The notes beneath the pieces are model-generated. The model did not search any database and had not been told where the DNA came from. It saw only the letters and a program-made list of their open reading frames with translations. Below are positions 7,139 to 18,055 of a stretch of DNA of 64,000 nt, in pieces. Positions within the stretch are counted from its first letter, which is position 1; each line of letters begins with the position of its first letter. The stretch covers positions 1 through 64,000 of the forward strand of contig NZ_LN868938.1 of assembly GCF_001182745.1 (NCBI RefSeq), written 5' to 3'. The position numbers were made by a program, and so were the translations under genes. Source of the stretch: Nocardia farcinica (lineage in GTDB: Bacteria > Actinomycetota > Actinomycetes > Mycobacteriales > Mycobacteriaceae).

Positions 7139-9433
7139 ATGACGCAGACAAGTGAACGCAAGTCCTCGGCCGTGGAGGTCGAGCCGGGTGTGTTCGAATC
7201 GGTCGCGCTGATCGACAACGGCAGCTACGGCACCCGCACGGTGCGGTTCGAGACCGGCAGGCTGGCGCGCCAGGCCGCCGGGTCGGTCGTGGCCTACCTG
7301 GACGACGAGACCATGCTCCTGTCGGCCACCACCGCGGGCAAGACCCCGAAGGACCAGTTCGACTTCTTCCCGCTGACGGTCGACGTCGAGGAGCGGATGT
7401 ACGCCGCGGGCCGCATCCCCGGCTCGTTCTTCCGCCGCGAGGGCCGTCCCTCCACCGACGCGATCCTGACCTGCCGCCTGATCGACCGCCCGCTGCGCCC
7501 GTCGTTCGTCGACGGCCTGCGCAACGAGGTCCAGGTCGTGGTCACCGTGCTGAGCCTGGATCCGAAGGATCTCTACGACGTGGTGGCCATCAACGCCGCC
7601 TCCGCGTCCACCCAGATCGCGGGCCTGCCGTTCTCCGGCCCGGTCGGCGGCGTGCGCGTCGCCCTGATCCCGGACCAGGGTGCGAACTCCGCTGGCGGTG
7701 GCCAGTGGGTGGCGTTCCCGACCGTGGAGCAGCTCGAGGGCGCCGTGTTCGACATGGTGGTCGCGGGCCGGGTCGTGGAATCCGGTGACGTCGCGATCAT
7801 GATGGTCGAGGCCGAGGCCACCGAGAAGGTCATCGAGCTGGTCGAGGGCGGCGCGCAGGCGCCGACCGAGGCCGTGGTGGCCGAGGGACTCGAGGCGGCC
7901 AAGCCGTTCATCGCCCGGCTGTGCCGCGCCCAGCAGGACCTGGCCGAGCTGGCGGCCAAGCCGACCGAGGAGTTCCCGCTCTTCCCGCCCTACGGCCCCG
8001 ACGTGTACGAGGCCGTCGAAGGCGCGGCCGAGGCCGAGCTGGGCGAGGCGCTGAGCATCGCGGGCAAGCAGGAGCGCGAGGAGAAGATCGACGAGATCAA
8101 GCTCGCCGTGCTCGACCGGCTGGCCGAGCAGTTCGCCGGCCGGGAGAAGGAGCTGGGCGCGGCGTTCCGCTCGGTCACCAAGAAGCTGGTCCGTCAGCGC
8201 ATCCTCACCGACGGTTTCCGCATCGACGGCCGCGGTCTGGCCGACATCCGCGCGCTCTCGGCCGAGGTGGCCGTGGTGCCGCGCGCGCACGGCTCGGCGC
8301 TGTTCGAGCGCGGTGAGACCCAGATCCTGGGCGTCACCACGCTGGACATGGTGAAGATGGCGCAGCAGGTCGACTCGCTCGGCCCGGAGACCAGCAAGCG
8401 CTACATGCACCACTACAACTTCCCGCCGTTCTCCACCGGTGAGACCGGCCGGGTCGGTTCGCCCAAGCGGCGCGAGATCGGCCACGGCGCGCTGGCCGAG
8501 CGGGCGCTGATCCCGGTGCTGCCCAGCCAGGAGGATTTCCCGTACGCGATCCGTCAGGTCTCCGAGGCGCTGGGCTCCAACGGCTCGACCTCGATGGGTT
8601 CGGTGTGTGCCTCCACCCTGTCGCTGCTCAACGCCGGTGTGCCGCTCAAGGCGCCGGTCGCGGGCATCGCGATGGGCCTGGTGTCGGACACCGTCACCAA
8701 CGACAAGGGTGAGCAGGAGGTCCGCTACGTCGCGCTGACCGACATCCTCGGCGCCGAGGACGCCTTCGGCGACATGGACTTCAAGGTCGCAGGCACCCGC
8801 GAGTTCGTCACCGCGCTGCAGCTGGACACCAAGCTCGACGGCATCCCCTCGCAGGTGCTCGCCGGTGCGCTGAGCCAGGCGCACGACGCCCGCACCACCA
8901 TCCTGGACGTGATGGCCGAGGCCATCGCCACCCCGGATGAGATGAGCCCGTACGCTCCGCGCGTCACCGCGATCAAGATCCCGGTCGACAAGATCGGCGA
9001 GGTGATCGGGCCCAAGGGCAAGGTCATCAACCAGATCACCGAGGACACCGGCGCCAACATCTCCATCGAGGACGACGGCACCGTGTTCGTCGGCGCGACC
9101 GACGGCCCCTCGGCCCAGGCCGCGATCGACGCGATCAACGCCATCGCCAACCCGCAGCTGCCCAAGGTGGGCGAGCGCTTCCTCGGCACGGTCGTCAAGA
9201 CCACCGCCTTCGGCGCGTTCGTCTCGCTGCTGCCGGGTCGCGACGGTCTGGTGCACATCTCCAAGCTGGGCAACGGCAAGCGCGTCGCCAAGGTCGAGGA
9301 CGTGGTGAACGTCGGCGACAAGCTGCGCGTGGAGATCGCCGACATCGACAACCGGGGCAAGATCTCGCTGGTCCCGGTCGACGAGAACGCCGACGAGCCC
9401 GCGGCGGATGCCGTCGACGCCGGAACCGAGTAG
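7139..9433 (+). CDS. gpsI: polyribonucleotide nucleotidyltransferase (PNPase)
   Basis: This 764-residue enzyme degrades RNA by phosphorolysis and can add 3' tails. Two RNase PH-like domains are seen: the first starts near [20 protein letters not shown], and the second holds [10 protein letters not shown] and [11 protein letters not shown]. They are followed by a KH domain ([16 protein letters not shown]) and a C-terminal S1 domain ([20 protein letters not shown]). Length is as in mycobacterial GpsI. ATG at 7139 has GAGAG upstream. The structured leader suggests autoregulation. The M16 protease gene follows 11 bp after the stop, so they probably share a transcript. Confidence 0.97.
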   Translation: MTQTSERKSSAVEVEPGVFESVALIDNGSYGTRTVRFETGRLARQAAGSVVAYLDDETMLLSATTAGKTPKDQFDFFPLTVDVEERMYAAGRIPGSFFRREGRPSTDAILTCRLIDRPLRPSFVDGLRNEVQVVVTVLSLDPKDLYDVVAINAASASTQIAGLPFSGPVGGVRVALIPDQGANSAGGGQWVAFPTVEQLEGAVFDMVVAGRVVESGDVAIMMVEAEATEKVIELVEGGAQAPTEAVVAEGLEAAKPFIARLCRAQQDLAELAAKPTEEFPLFPPYGPDVYEAVEGAAEAELGEALSIAGKQEREEKIDEIKLAVLDRLAEQFAGREKELGAAFRSVTKKLVRQRILTDGFRIDGRGLADIRALSAEVAVVPRAHGSALFERGETQILGVTTLDMVKMAQQVDSLGPETSKRYMHHYNFPPFSTGETGRVGSPKRREIGHGALAERALIPVLPSQEDFPYAIRQVSEALGSNGSTSMGSVCASTLSLLNAGVPLKAPVAGIAMGLVSDTVTNDKGEQEVRYVALTDILGAEDAFGDMDFKVAGTREFVTALQLDTKLDGIPSQVLAGALSQAHDARTTILDVMAEAIATPDEMSPYAPRVTAIKIPVDKIGEVIGPKGKVINQITEDTGANISIEDDGTVFVGATDGPSAQAAIDAINAIANPQLPKVGERFLGTVVKTTAFGAFVSLLPGRDGLVHISKLGNGKRVAKVEDVVNVGDKLRVEIADIDNRGKISLVPVDENADEPAADAVDAGTE

Positions 9434-9444
9434 TACTGGTCGGT

Positions 9445-10815
9445 GTGAGCAAGAAGAAGACGACGACCCCCCTGATCCCGAGCGGGCAGGGGGGTCCGTC
9501 ACTACGGCAGCGGGTCGACGAGGCGGTGGACTCCGGCGTGCGGCGCACCGTGCTGCCCGGCGGCCTGCGGGTGGTGACCGAGCATGTCCCCGGGGTCCGA
9601 TCGGCCTCGATCGGGGTGTGGGTCGGCGTCGGCTCCCGCGACGAGGGCCGCACCGTGGCCGGTGCCGCGCATTTCCTCGAGCATCTGCTGTTCAAGGCGA
9701 CGCCGACCCGGTCGGCGCTCGACATCGCGCAGGCGATGGACGCCGTCGGCGGTGAACTGAACGCCTTCACCGCCAAGGAGCAGACCTGCTACTACGCGCA
9801 TGTGCTCGACGAGGACCTGCCGCTGGCGGTGGACATGGTCTCCGACGTGGTGCTCAACGGGCTGTGCCGCTCGGCCGACGTGGACGTCGAACGGCAGGTG
9901 GTGCTCGAGGAGATCGCCATGCGCGACGACGACCCCGAGGATCTGGTCGGCGACGCCTTCCTCACCGCGCTGTTCGGCGATCATCCGATCGGCCGGCCGG
10001 TGATCGGCTCGGTGGAATCCATCGAATCGATGACCGCCGCCCAGCTGCGTGGCTTCCATCAGCGCCGCTACCGTCCGGACCGGATGGTGGTGGCGGTGGC
10101 GGGCAATGTCGAGCACGAGCACACCGTCGAACTGGTGCACCGCGCCTTCGAGAACCGGCTCGATCCGGCGGCGCAGCCCGCGCCGCGGCGGGAGGGCAGG
10201 TTCCGTCCGCACGGCGCGCCGGAGTTGCAGTGGAGTTTCCGCGACAGCGAGCAGGCGCATCTGGTGTTCGGCGTGCGCGCGTTCGGACGGCACGAGGGGG
10301 AGCGGCGCTGGCCGCTGTCGGTGCTGAACACAGTGGTCGGCGGCGGGTTGAGTTCGCGGCTGTTCCAGCGCATCCGGGAGGAGCGCGGGCTGGCCTATTC
10401 GGTGTACTCGAGTGTGGACACCTTCGCCGACACCGGCGCGTTCTCGGTGTACATCGGCTGCCAGCCGGAGAACCTGGGCGAGGTGGCGCGGCTGGCGAAG
10501 GGCGTGCTCGAGGAGGTCGCCGAACACGGCGTGACCGACGCCGAATGCGCCCGCGCCAAGGGGTCGCTGCGCGGCGGGCTGGTGCTGGGTCTGGAGGATT
10601 CGGCTTCCCGGATGAACCGGATCGGCCGCAGCGAACTGAGCTACGGCAACCACCGCAGCGTCTCGGAGACGCTGGCTCGCATCGATGCCGTCACCACCGA
10701 GGAGGTGGCCGCCATCGCGCGCACGCTGCTGTCGCGGCCGTTCGGGGTCTCGGTCGCCGGGCCGTACCGGCGCACCCGCGACCTGCCCGCCGCGGTCCGG
10801 CGCCTGGTCGCCTGA
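9445..10815 (+). CDS. pepR: zinc M16-family peptidase
   Basis: This 456-residue M16 peptidase has the inverted zinc motif HFLEH at residues 76-80 and the third ligand in the VVLEEIAM helix about 76 residues later. The C-terminal half carries the usual inactive repeat with RGLAYSVYSS. It corresponds to PepR, which follows gpsI in mycobacteria (Rv2782c). GTG at 9445 lies 11 bp after gpsI. The first 30 residues are a basic, variable tail. No signal peptide is seen, so it is cytoplasmic. Substrates are unknown. Confidence 0.93.
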   Translation: MSKKKTTTPLIPSGQGGPSLRQRVDEAVDSGVRRTVLPGGLRVVTEHVPGVRSASIGVWVGVGSRDEGRTVAGAAHFLEHLLFKATPTRSALDIAQAMDAVGGELNAFTAKEQTCYYAHVLDEDLPLAVDMVSDVVLNGLCRSADVDVERQVVLEEIAMRDDDPEDLVGDAFLTALFGDHPIGRPVIGSVESIESMTAAQLRGFHQRRYRPDRMVVAVAGNVEHEHTVELVHRAFENRLDPAAQPAPRREGRFRPHGAPELQWSFRDSEQAHLVFGVRAFGRHEGERRWPLSVLNTVVGGGLSSRLFQRIREERGLAYSVYSSVDTFADTGAFSVYIGCQPENLGEVARLAKGVLEEVAEHGVTDAECARAKGSLRGGLVLGLEDSASRMNRIGRSELSYGNHRSVSETLARIDAVTTEEVAAIARTLLSRPFGVSVAGPYRRTRDLPAAVRRLVA

Positions 10816-11014
10816 ACCGGGCGGCCGGGCTCCGGGTGCGAAGCTCGCTCGCGTGAGATTCCCGGCGTGACCTCTGGGCCGCGTGGTGGTTGCCACCCGG
10901 GGCGCGCCGGACTCGCCACAGGAGCGGCGCGTCCGGCGCGATACGGTGGCGCGCGGTATCGGGCGCGGCGAATGATCGTGGCGCGCCCGGAGTTCGGCAG
11001 ACGAGGAGGCGAAG

Positions 11015-11428
11015 ATGATCGGACGTGGGGGCCGGGCCGTGGGTGCGCTCGCGGCGGTGGCCGTGCTGGCCGGCTGCGGCGGGGCGGACGCGGACAACGC
11101 CGCCGCGCAGGGCCCGACCGAGGAGTCGCTGCGCACGGCCGCCGAGCAGATGACCGAGGCGCTGGCCGCGGGCGACTACCCGGGCGCCTATCAGTTCCGG
11201 TCCGCGCGGTGCCGGCTCACCCTCGGCCAGGACGCCTACGTCGAGGAGATGACGCAGCGGTACGCGGGCCGGGACCTGAAGGCCGCCGAGCCGGAGATCA
11301 CCGTCACGGTGACCGGCACGACCGGCCGGGTCACCGTCCGCCACACCGATACCCGCGCGAGCGAGGACGGGTCGGCGCCGGCCACCTGGACCTTTGTCGA
11401 CGGCAGCTGGCGCTACGACACCTGCTGA
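11015..11428 (+). CDS. small lipoprotein
   Basis: This is a 137-residue lipoprotein. The N-terminus (MIGRGGRAVGALAAVAVLAG followed by C) has a short basic region, a hydrophobic core and a lipobox LAGC, with Cys at residue 20. The mature part holds a helix (ESLRTAAEQMTEALAAGDYP) and a DUF4878/NTF2-like fold ending in TWTFVDGSWRYDTC. Such small lipoproteins sit on the outer face of the plasma membrane. A GAGGAGG site precedes the ATG. It overlaps the ArsR gene convergently by 16 bp. Function is unknown. Confidence 0.8.
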   Translation: MIGRGGRAVGALAAVAVLAGCGGADADNAAAQGPTEESLRTAAEQMTEALAAGDYPGAYQFRSARCRLTLGQDAYVEEMTQRYAGRDLKAAEPEITVTVTGTTGRVTVRHTDTRASEDGSAPATWTFVDGSWRYDTC

Positions 11429-11760
11429 GCGGGTGCCCGCCGGTCGTGCGCGCGGTTGGCGGCCGCCACCACCGAGGACAGCAGACCGGGCAGGGCGTCC
11501 TCGACCGCTTCGGCGCGCAGGCGCTGACAGGTCTGCCCGTCCACGACGAGCCGTTCGATCAGGCCCGCCTCCCGCAGGATCTTGAAGTGATGGGTGGCGG
11601 TCGACTTGTTGATCACGTCGTAGAGCGCGCCGCAGCGCACCGCGCTGCCCGCGTTGCTCAGCCGGCGCACCATCTCCAGGCGCACCGGATCCTGGAGCGC
11701 GCCGAGGACGGCGGGCAAGGGCGCGACGGGTGGGTGTGATGCGTCGTCCGCGTCGGTCAT
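11413..11760 (-). CDS. ArsR-family transcriptional regulator
   Basis: This 115-residue winged-helix protein starts with LPAVLGALQDPVRLEMVRRL and has the recognition region NKSTATHHFKILREAGLIER, typical of ArsR/SmtB. The classical metal motif ELCVCDL is absent: the equivalent region reads VRCGALYDVIN with a single Cys, so it is probably not a metal sensor of the ArsR type. It is divergent from the MFS gene with 89 bp between the starts, and probably represses it through the palindrome there. Confidence 0.88.
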   Translation of the reverse strand: MTDADDASHPPVAPLPAVLGALQDPVRLEMVRRLSNAGSAVRCGALYDVINKSTATHHFKILREAGLIERLVVDGQTCQRLRAEAVEDALPGLLSSVVAAANRAHDRRAPAQQVS

Positions 11761-11780
11761 GAGCTACCTCACCGATGGGT

Positions 11781-11808
11781 TTGACAACCATCGAACCGGT
11801 TGTAGTGT
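11781..11808 (+). promoter_or_regulatory. promoter and operator between ArsR and MFS genes
   Basis: TTGACA at 11781-11786 and TAGTGT at 11803-11808 are spaced by 16 bp, one of the best sigma-70-like promoters in the window, directed at the MFS gene. Inverted ACAACC (11784-11789) and GGTTGT (11798-11803) fill the spacer, as expected for a site that the divergently encoded ArsR protein could block. Confidence 0.6.
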
Positions 11809-11849
11809 CGTGTTCGATCAACATCAAACTTACCTGATGGGGAGCATCG

Positions 11850-13073
11850 ATGACAGCGACGACGGTGACGGTCGGCGAAGGCCGGTCCGTCCAGCGGTGG
11901 GCGTACGCACTGGTGCTGGCCGCCAGCGGGGTGGCGCTCGGGGTGTCCGGCGTGCCCGCCCCGCTGTACGGGATCTACGAGCAGCAATGGCAGCTGTCGC
12001 CGTTCACCACGACCGTGGTGTTCGCGGTGTACGCGGTGGCGGCCTTGGCGGCGGTGCTGGTGTCGGGCCGCATCTCCGATGTGGTGGGACGCAAGCCGGT
12101 GCTGCTGGGCGCCTTCGGCATCATGATCGCCGGGCTGGTGGTCTTCGTACTGGCCGATTCGGTGCCGATGTTGTTGCTGGCCAGGGCATTACACGGTCTC
12201 GCGGTCGGCTCGACGGTGGTCGCGGGTGCGGCGGCGCTGCTGGATCTGCGCCCGCACCGCGGCGCGCGGTCCGGGCAGTTGAGCGGTGTCGCCTTCAACG
12301 TCGGGATGGCGGTGGCGATCCTGGGTTCGGCGGTGCTGGCCCAATACGCCCCGCATCCGCTGCGCACCCCCTATGTCGCCATCACCGTGGTGTGCCTCGC
12401 GGTCGCGGCCGGGGTCCTGGTGCTGCGGGAGCCGCACGGCCAGCGGGTCGCCGGTCGTATCCGGATCGCGAGACCCGCGGTGCCGCAGGAGATCCGCGCC
12501 GACTTCTGGTTCTCGGCGATCGGCGTGATGGCGGCCTGGTCGGTGCTCGGCGTGCTGCTGTCGCTGTACCCGTCGCTGGCCGCCCAGCAGACCGGCATCC
12601 ACAATCTGGTCTTCGGCGGCGCGGTGGTCGCCACCACCGCGCTGTCCGGTGCGACGGCGCAGCTGTTCGCCACCGGCATCCCGGCCCGGCGCGCGGCCAT
12701 CGTCGGCGACACCGGCATGGCGATCGCGCTGCTGCTCACGGTGCCCGCGCTGGCCACCCACAACTGGGTCGCGGTGCTCGGGGCGGGCCTGGCGCTGGGC
12801 GCGACGTTCGGGCTCGGATTCGGCGGGTCGCTGCGGCACCTGTCGGAGGTGGTGCCGCAACACAAGCGCGGGGAGACCATGTCGGCCTACTACCTGCTCG
12901 CCTATTCGGCGATGGCGTTGCCGACGGTCGCGGCCGGGTGGGCGGCGACCACCTGGGGGCTCGGCACGGTGTTCCCGTGGTTCGTCGGACTGGTCGCGGT
13001 GGCGTGCCTGGTCGCGGCCGGACTGGGAGTGCGGCGCAACCGGATCGATCGGGAACGCCTCGACGTGGCCTGA
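11850..13073 (+). CDS. MFS efflux transporter
   Basis: This 407-residue membrane protein has about 12 hydrophobic segments. The loop after the second segment reads GRISDVVGRKPVLLGAFG, the MFS signature GxxxDxxGRK/R. A second half starts near residue 210 after a basic linker. It probably exports a small molecule by proton antiport. ATG at 11850 follows GGGGAG. The divergent ArsR-type repressor and shared promoter-operator suggest induction by its substrate. The substrate cannot be inferred. Confidence 0.88.
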   Translation: MTATTVTVGEGRSVQRWAYALVLAASGVALGVSGVPAPLYGIYEQQWQLSPFTTTVVFAVYAVAALAAVLVSGRISDVVGRKPVLLGAFGIMIAGLVVFVLADSVPMLLLARALHGLAVGSTVVAGAAALLDLRPHRGARSGQLSGVAFNVGMAVAILGSAVLAQYAPHPLRTPYVAITVVCLAVAAGVLVLREPHGQRVAGRIRIARPAVPQEIRADFWFSAIGVMAAWSVLGVLLSLYPSLAAQQTGIHNLVFGGAVVATTALSGATAQLFATGIPARRAAIVGDTGMAIALLLTVPALATHNWVAVLGAGLALGATFGLGFGGSLRHLSEVVPQHKRGETMSAYYLLAYSAMALPTVAAGWAATTWGLGTVFPWFVGLVAVACLVAAGLGVRRNRIDRERLDVA

Positions 13074-13155
13074 GCACACCCGGTGGTGTCCGGCCGCGGG
13101 ACCGATTCGGCGGGGGCGATGCCCGCCCGCCGGGCCGGGCGGTAGCGTCGGGGGA

Positions 13156-14262
13156 ATGAGGATTCGTGGGGCGGTCCTGGAGCGGATCGCGGCGCCGGCC
13201 CCGTTCGCCGAGTCGGCGCCGATCAACGTGTGTGAGCTCGAGCTGGGCGAGCCCGGGCCCGGTGAGTTGCTGGTCCGTATCGAAGCGGCCGGGCTGTGTC
13301 ATTCGGACCTGTCGGTGGTGGACGGCAACCGGGTGCGGCCGGTGCCGATGCTGCTCGGGCACGAGGCCGCGGGCCGGGTCGAGGCGGTGGGTCCGGGGGA
13401 CAGCGATGTCGCGGTCGGGCAGCGCGTGGTGATGACGTTCCTGCCGCGCTGCGGTGAGTGCGCGGGCTGTGCCAGCCAGGGCCGGATGCCGTGTGTGCCG
13501 GGCAGTGTCGCCAACAACGCCGGGGAGCTGCTTGGTGGCGGTCGCCGGCTGATCCGCGACGGTGCGCCGGTGCATCACCACCTGGGTGTGTCGGCGTTCG
13601 CCACGCATGCGGTGGTGGACCGGCGGTCGGTGGTGCCGGTGCCCGACGACGTGCCGCCCGAGGTCGCCGCGGTGTTGGGGTGCGCGGTGCTCACCGGTGG
13701 TGGCGCGCTGTTGAATTCGGCGAAGCCGGGTCCGGCGGACCGGATCATGGTGGTCGGGCTGGGCGGTGTCGGCATGGCGGCGGTGCTGGTCGCGGTGTCG
13801 TTGGGTGCACCGGAGGTCATCGCGGTGGACACCGTGCCCGAGAAACTGGCGCTGGCACGGGAATTGGGGGCGAGCGCGGCCTACACCCCGGCCGAGGTGG
13901 CCGAGCGGGGGATCGTGGCGGAAGTGGTCGTCGAGGCCGCGGGCAATGTGCGCGCCTTCGAGACCGCCGTCGCGGCCACGGCGGCGGGCGGTACCACGGT
14001 GACGGTGGGTCTGCCCGCACCCGACGCGCGTGCCAGCATCGCCCCGCTGGGTCTGGTCGCACAGGGCCGGTCCATCGTCGGCAGCTACCTGGGTTCGGCG
14101 GTGCCCGCCCGCGACATTCCCGAGTACGTGCGGATGTGGCGCGCGGGCACACTGCCGGTGGAGCGGCTCGTCTCCGCGCACATCGGGCTCGACGAGATCA
14201 ACCGGGCGATGGACGAACTCGCCGCCGGCCACGCGCTGCGCCAGGTGATCGTCTTCGACTGA
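13156..14262 (+). CDS. zinc-dependent alcohol dehydrogenase (MDR)
   Basis: This 368-residue medium-chain dehydrogenase shows the catalytic zinc site (AGLCHSDLSVVDG with Cys-His, then GHEAAGRV), structural zinc cysteines in CGECAGCASQGRMPC, and the NAD-binding VGLGGVGMAAV motif. A C-terminal hxxDEINRAMDELA helix ends it. It most resembles class III/aryl-alcohol type dehydrogenases. The ATG at 13156 lies about 9 bases after a TAGCGT -10-like box at 13142-13147, suggesting a leaderless transcript. The substrate is unknown, and mycothiol-dependent activity cannot be excluded. Confidence 0.9.
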   Translation: MRIRGAVLERIAAPAPFAESAPINVCELELGEPGPGELLVRIEAAGLCHSDLSVVDGNRVRPVPMLLGHEAAGRVEAVGPGDSDVAVGQRVVMTFLPRCGECAGCASQGRMPCVPGSVANNAGELLGGGRRLIRDGAPVHHHLGVSAFATHAVVDRRSVVPVPDDVPPEVAAVLGCAVLTGGGALLNSAKPGPADRIMVVGLGGVGMAAVLVAVSLGAPEVIAVDTVPEKLALARELGASAAYTPAEVAERGIVAEVVVEAAGNVRAFETAVAATAAGGTTVTVGLPAPDARASIAPLGLVAQGRSIVGSYLGSAVPARDIPEYVRMWRAGTLPVERLVSAHIGLDEINRAMDELAAGHALRQVIVFD

Positions 14263-15575
<1,313 letters not shown>

Positions 15576-15579
15576 CCCG

Positions 15580-16035
15580 ATGGCGCGGCTGCTGATCGTC
15601 CACCACACCCCGTCCCCGCACTGCCAGGCCATGTTCGAGGCCGTGGTGTCCGGCGCCACCGACCCGGAGATCGAGGGCGTGGAAGTGGTCCGCCGCCCCG
15701 CCCTGTCGGTGTCCCCGACCGACGTGCTGGAAGCCGACGGATACGTGCTCGGCACCCCCGCCAACCTCGGCTACATGAGCGGCGCCCTCAAACACGCCTT
15801 CGACACCGTCTACTACCCGTGCCTCGACGCGACCCGCGGCCGTCCGTTCGGGCTGTACCTGCACGGCAACGAGGGCACCGAGGGCGCGGAGAAAGGTGTC
15901 ACCTCGATCACCACCGGGCTCGGGTGGGTGAAGGCAGCCGAGTACGTGGTGGTCTCGGGCAAGCCGTCCAAGGACGATCTCGAAGCGTGCTGGGAACTCG
16001 GCGCGACGCTGGCGGCGCAGCTCATGGGGGAGTAG
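15580..16035 (+). CDS. flavodoxin-fold NAD(P)H:FMN oxidoreductase-like protein
   Basis: This is a 151-residue protein of the flavodoxin/WrbA superfamily. The N-terminal LLIVHHTPSPHCQAMFEAV matches the phosphate-binding loop after the first strand, and GYVLGTPANLGYMSGALKHAFD is the typical second FMN-contact segment, followed by FGLYLHGNEGTE. It probably binds FMN in the cytoplasm. It follows the membrane protein by 4 bp and likely belongs to the dapB transcript. The electron partner is unknown. Confidence 0.82.
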   Translation: MARLLIVHHTPSPHCQAMFEAVVSGATDPEIEGVEVVRRPALSVSPTDVLEADGYVLGTPANLGYMSGALKHAFDTVYYPCLDATRGRPFGLYLHGNEGTEGAEKGVTSITTGLGWVKAAEYVVVSGKPSKDDLEACWELGATLAAQLMGE

Positions 16036-16145
16036 GTCGACGCATCACCTCCTCGCTGAACAGATTCGTTCGTGAACGGTCATACTGCAACACGACGCCG
16101 GTTTCGATCGATGTCGCTCAGTGTGGTGACGATGGGAGTGTGTCG

Positions 16146-16820
16146 GTGAATGCTGGTGAGGTGACGCGGCGGCGGATCGCGTTGGTCGAGGATCACGAGT
16201 CGGTGGCGATCGGGTTGGCGGCGATGCTGGCCGCGGAGCCGGATCTGGAGTTGGTGCACACCGCGCGCACCGTGGCCGAACTGCTCGACGCCGTCGGCCC
16301 GTCGCCCGATCTGGATCTGTGCGTGCTGGACCTGCGGCTGGCGGATTCCTCGCTGCCCGAGGACAACGTGCGCGCGCTGCGCGAGCGCGGGGTGGAGGTG
16401 CTGGTGTTCACCGGCGCCGAGAACGCCTATCTGGTCCGATCGGCCGCCCGCGCGGGCGTGCTCGGGGTGTTGCGCAAATCCGAGAGCGTGGCGACCGTCG
16501 TGGCGGCGGTGCGCCGGGCCGCGTCGGGGGAGCAGGTGGTGACCACCGACTGGGCGGCCGCCATCGACGGTGATCCGGAGTTGTCCGGCGTCGGGCTCAG
16601 CCCGCGGCAGGAGGAAGTGCTCACGCTGTACGCCTCGGGGGAGAAGGCGTCCAGGGTGGCGCGGCTGACCGGCCTGTCCGAGCAGACGGTGAACGACTAC
16701 CTCGGGCGCATCCGCCAGAAATACGCCGACGCGGGCAGGCCTGCGCCCACCAAGACGGACCTCTACAAGCGCGCGGTCGAGGACGGCTGGCTGCCGGTGC
16801 CCGAACGCGCGCGCGGATGA
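16146..16820 (+). CDS. LuxR-type response regulator
   Basis: This 224-residue protein has a receiver domain (RIALVEDHESVAIGLAAML, phospho-acceptor Asp about residue 62 in LCVLDLRLAD, conserved Lys in GVLRKSE) and a C-terminal LuxR-like HTH (LSPRQEEVLTLYASGEKASR, then LSEQTVNDYLGRIRQKY). After the HTH there is a short tail with LYKRAVEDGWLP, uncommon in NarL-type proteins. Starts at GTG 16140, 16146 and 16161 are possible. 16146 has GGGAG seven bases upstream. Its stop overlaps the kinase start by ATGA. The partner kinase is encoded next. Confidence 0.88.
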   Translation: MNAGEVTRRRIALVEDHESVAIGLAAMLAAEPDLELVHTARTVAELLDAVGPSPDLDLCVLDLRLADSSLPEDNVRALRERGVEVLVFTGAENAYLVRSAARAGVLGVLRKSESVATVVAAVRRAASGEQVVTTDWAAAIDGDPELSGVGLSPRQEEVLTLYASGEKASRVARLTGLSEQTVNDYLGRIRQKYADAGRPAPTKTDLYKRAVEDGWLPVPERARG

Positions 16821-18055
16821 TCGCCACCGTCGCGGATCGCGTCCCGGCGCGGCCCGCCGGCCCGCCCCGGACCGGCGAGGCCGCCGCGGACCGGATCACG
16901 CGGCGGCTGGCCCTGGCCGTCGGCTTGGCGGGCACCATCGCCGCGGTACTGGACTTCCCGGAACTGCTCGAACATCGGGAGGTCGCACCGGACTGGACGG
17001 CGGCGGCCGCGGTGCTGGCCTTCGTGCTGTTCCCGGTGCTGGCCGCGGTCTCGATCGGCACGAACGTGCGGGTGGTGCGGCAGGTCGCCGGTGCACTGGC
17101 GACCTGCTACCTGGTGGCCGCGGCGGCGGTGTCGTTCGCCTACGTCGAGCCGGAGCCCGAGCACACCGCCAGCTGGATGTTCCGGGTGTTCTCGCTGGGC
17201 GTGCTCGCGGCTTCGCTGGCCTGGCGGCCGCCGGTGTCGATCGCCTATCTGCTCGGCGGCAACGTGCTGCTCGCGGTGGGCAACCTCGCGGTGGTCGGGG
17301 ACATGTCCGCGCTGTGGTATCTCGGGCTGCTGGCCCGCTCGACGGGCCTGTGCTCGCTGTTCCTGTGGTGCTCGATCTACGCGCAGGCCGGTGCGGCCCG
17401 GGTCGACCGGGAGACCGCCGAGGCGAGCGCGCGTGCCGCCCGGGCGGCGGGGGCGGCGGCCCGCGACCGGGAACGTGCCCGGTTCGCCGCGTTGATCCAC
17501 GACGCCGTGCTCTCGACCCTGCTGGACGCTTCCCGCGCGGGCACGAGTTCGCCGGTGCTGCGCGAGCAGGCCGCCCGCACCCTCGCCCAGCTCGACGAGT
17601 TGCGGGTCGGCAGTGGCGGTTCCGAGCGCTTCGACGCCGATGCCGTCGCGGGTTTCCTGACCACGGCGGTGCGGGAGGTCGATCCGGGCATCGGGGTGCT
17701 CGTGCGCAGGCCACCCGGCAGCGCAGCGCTGCGCATGCCCGTGGACGCGGCGGGCACGATGGCCGCCGCGGCCGCCGAGGCGGTGCGCAACAGCGTGCGG
17801 CACGCCGGGGCCGGGGATCGGCCGGTGCACCGCGGGGTCACCGTGGAACTCGGCCCGGCCGCGGCCCGGCTGGTCCTGCGGGACGACGGCGCGGGCTTCG
17901 ACCCCGCCAAGGTGCCCGCCGACCGGCTCGGCGTCGCGGTGAGCATCCTGGGCCGGATGCGCAGCCTGCCCGGCGGAGACGCCGAGCTGGCCTCGCGCCC
18001 CGGCCAGGGAACGACGGTGACGCTGTCCTGGCACGACCCGGAGCAGACGCGATGA
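16817..18055 (+). CDS. DesK-like membrane histidine kinase
   Basis: In this 412-residue protein, residues about 30-195 contain about five hydrophobic segments. A coiled linker (ETAEASARAARAAGAAARDR) leads to a dimerisation helix ARFAALIHDAVLSTLLD with the candidate phosphorylated His near residue 228. The ATP-binding part has the N box AEAVRNSVRHAG and the G box DDGAGFDP, then GLxV-like LGVAVSILGRM. This fits the HisKA_3/HATPase class that pairs with LuxR-type regulators. It overlaps both neighbours by ATGA tetranucleotides, giving a tight three-gene unit. Confidence 0.85.
   Translation: MIATVADRVPARPAGPPRTGEAAADRITRRLALAVGLAGTIAAVLDFPELLEHREVAPDWTAAAAVLAFVLFPVLAAVSIGTNVRVVRQVAGALATCYLVAAAAVSFAYVEPEPEHTASWMFRVFSLGVLAASLAWRPPVSIAYLLGGNVLLAVGNLAVVGDMSALWYLGLLARSTGLCSLFLWCSIYAQAGAARVDRETAEASARAARAAGAAARDRERARFAALIHDAVLSTLLDASRAGTSSPVLREQAARTLAQLDELRVGSGGSERFDADAVAGFLTTAVREVDPGIGVLVRRPPGSAALRMPVDAAGTMAAAAAEAVRNSVRHAGAGDRPVHRGVTVELGPAAARLVLRDDGAGFDPAKVPADRLGVAVSILGRMRSLPGGDAELASRPGQGTTVTLSWHDPEQTR

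Noticed and set aside
6635..9502. A very long open frame on the minus strand opposite gpsI
   Set aside because: High GC keeps antisense frames open. It is rich in Arg, His, Gly and Asp with no motif, and the plus strand clearly encodes PNPase.
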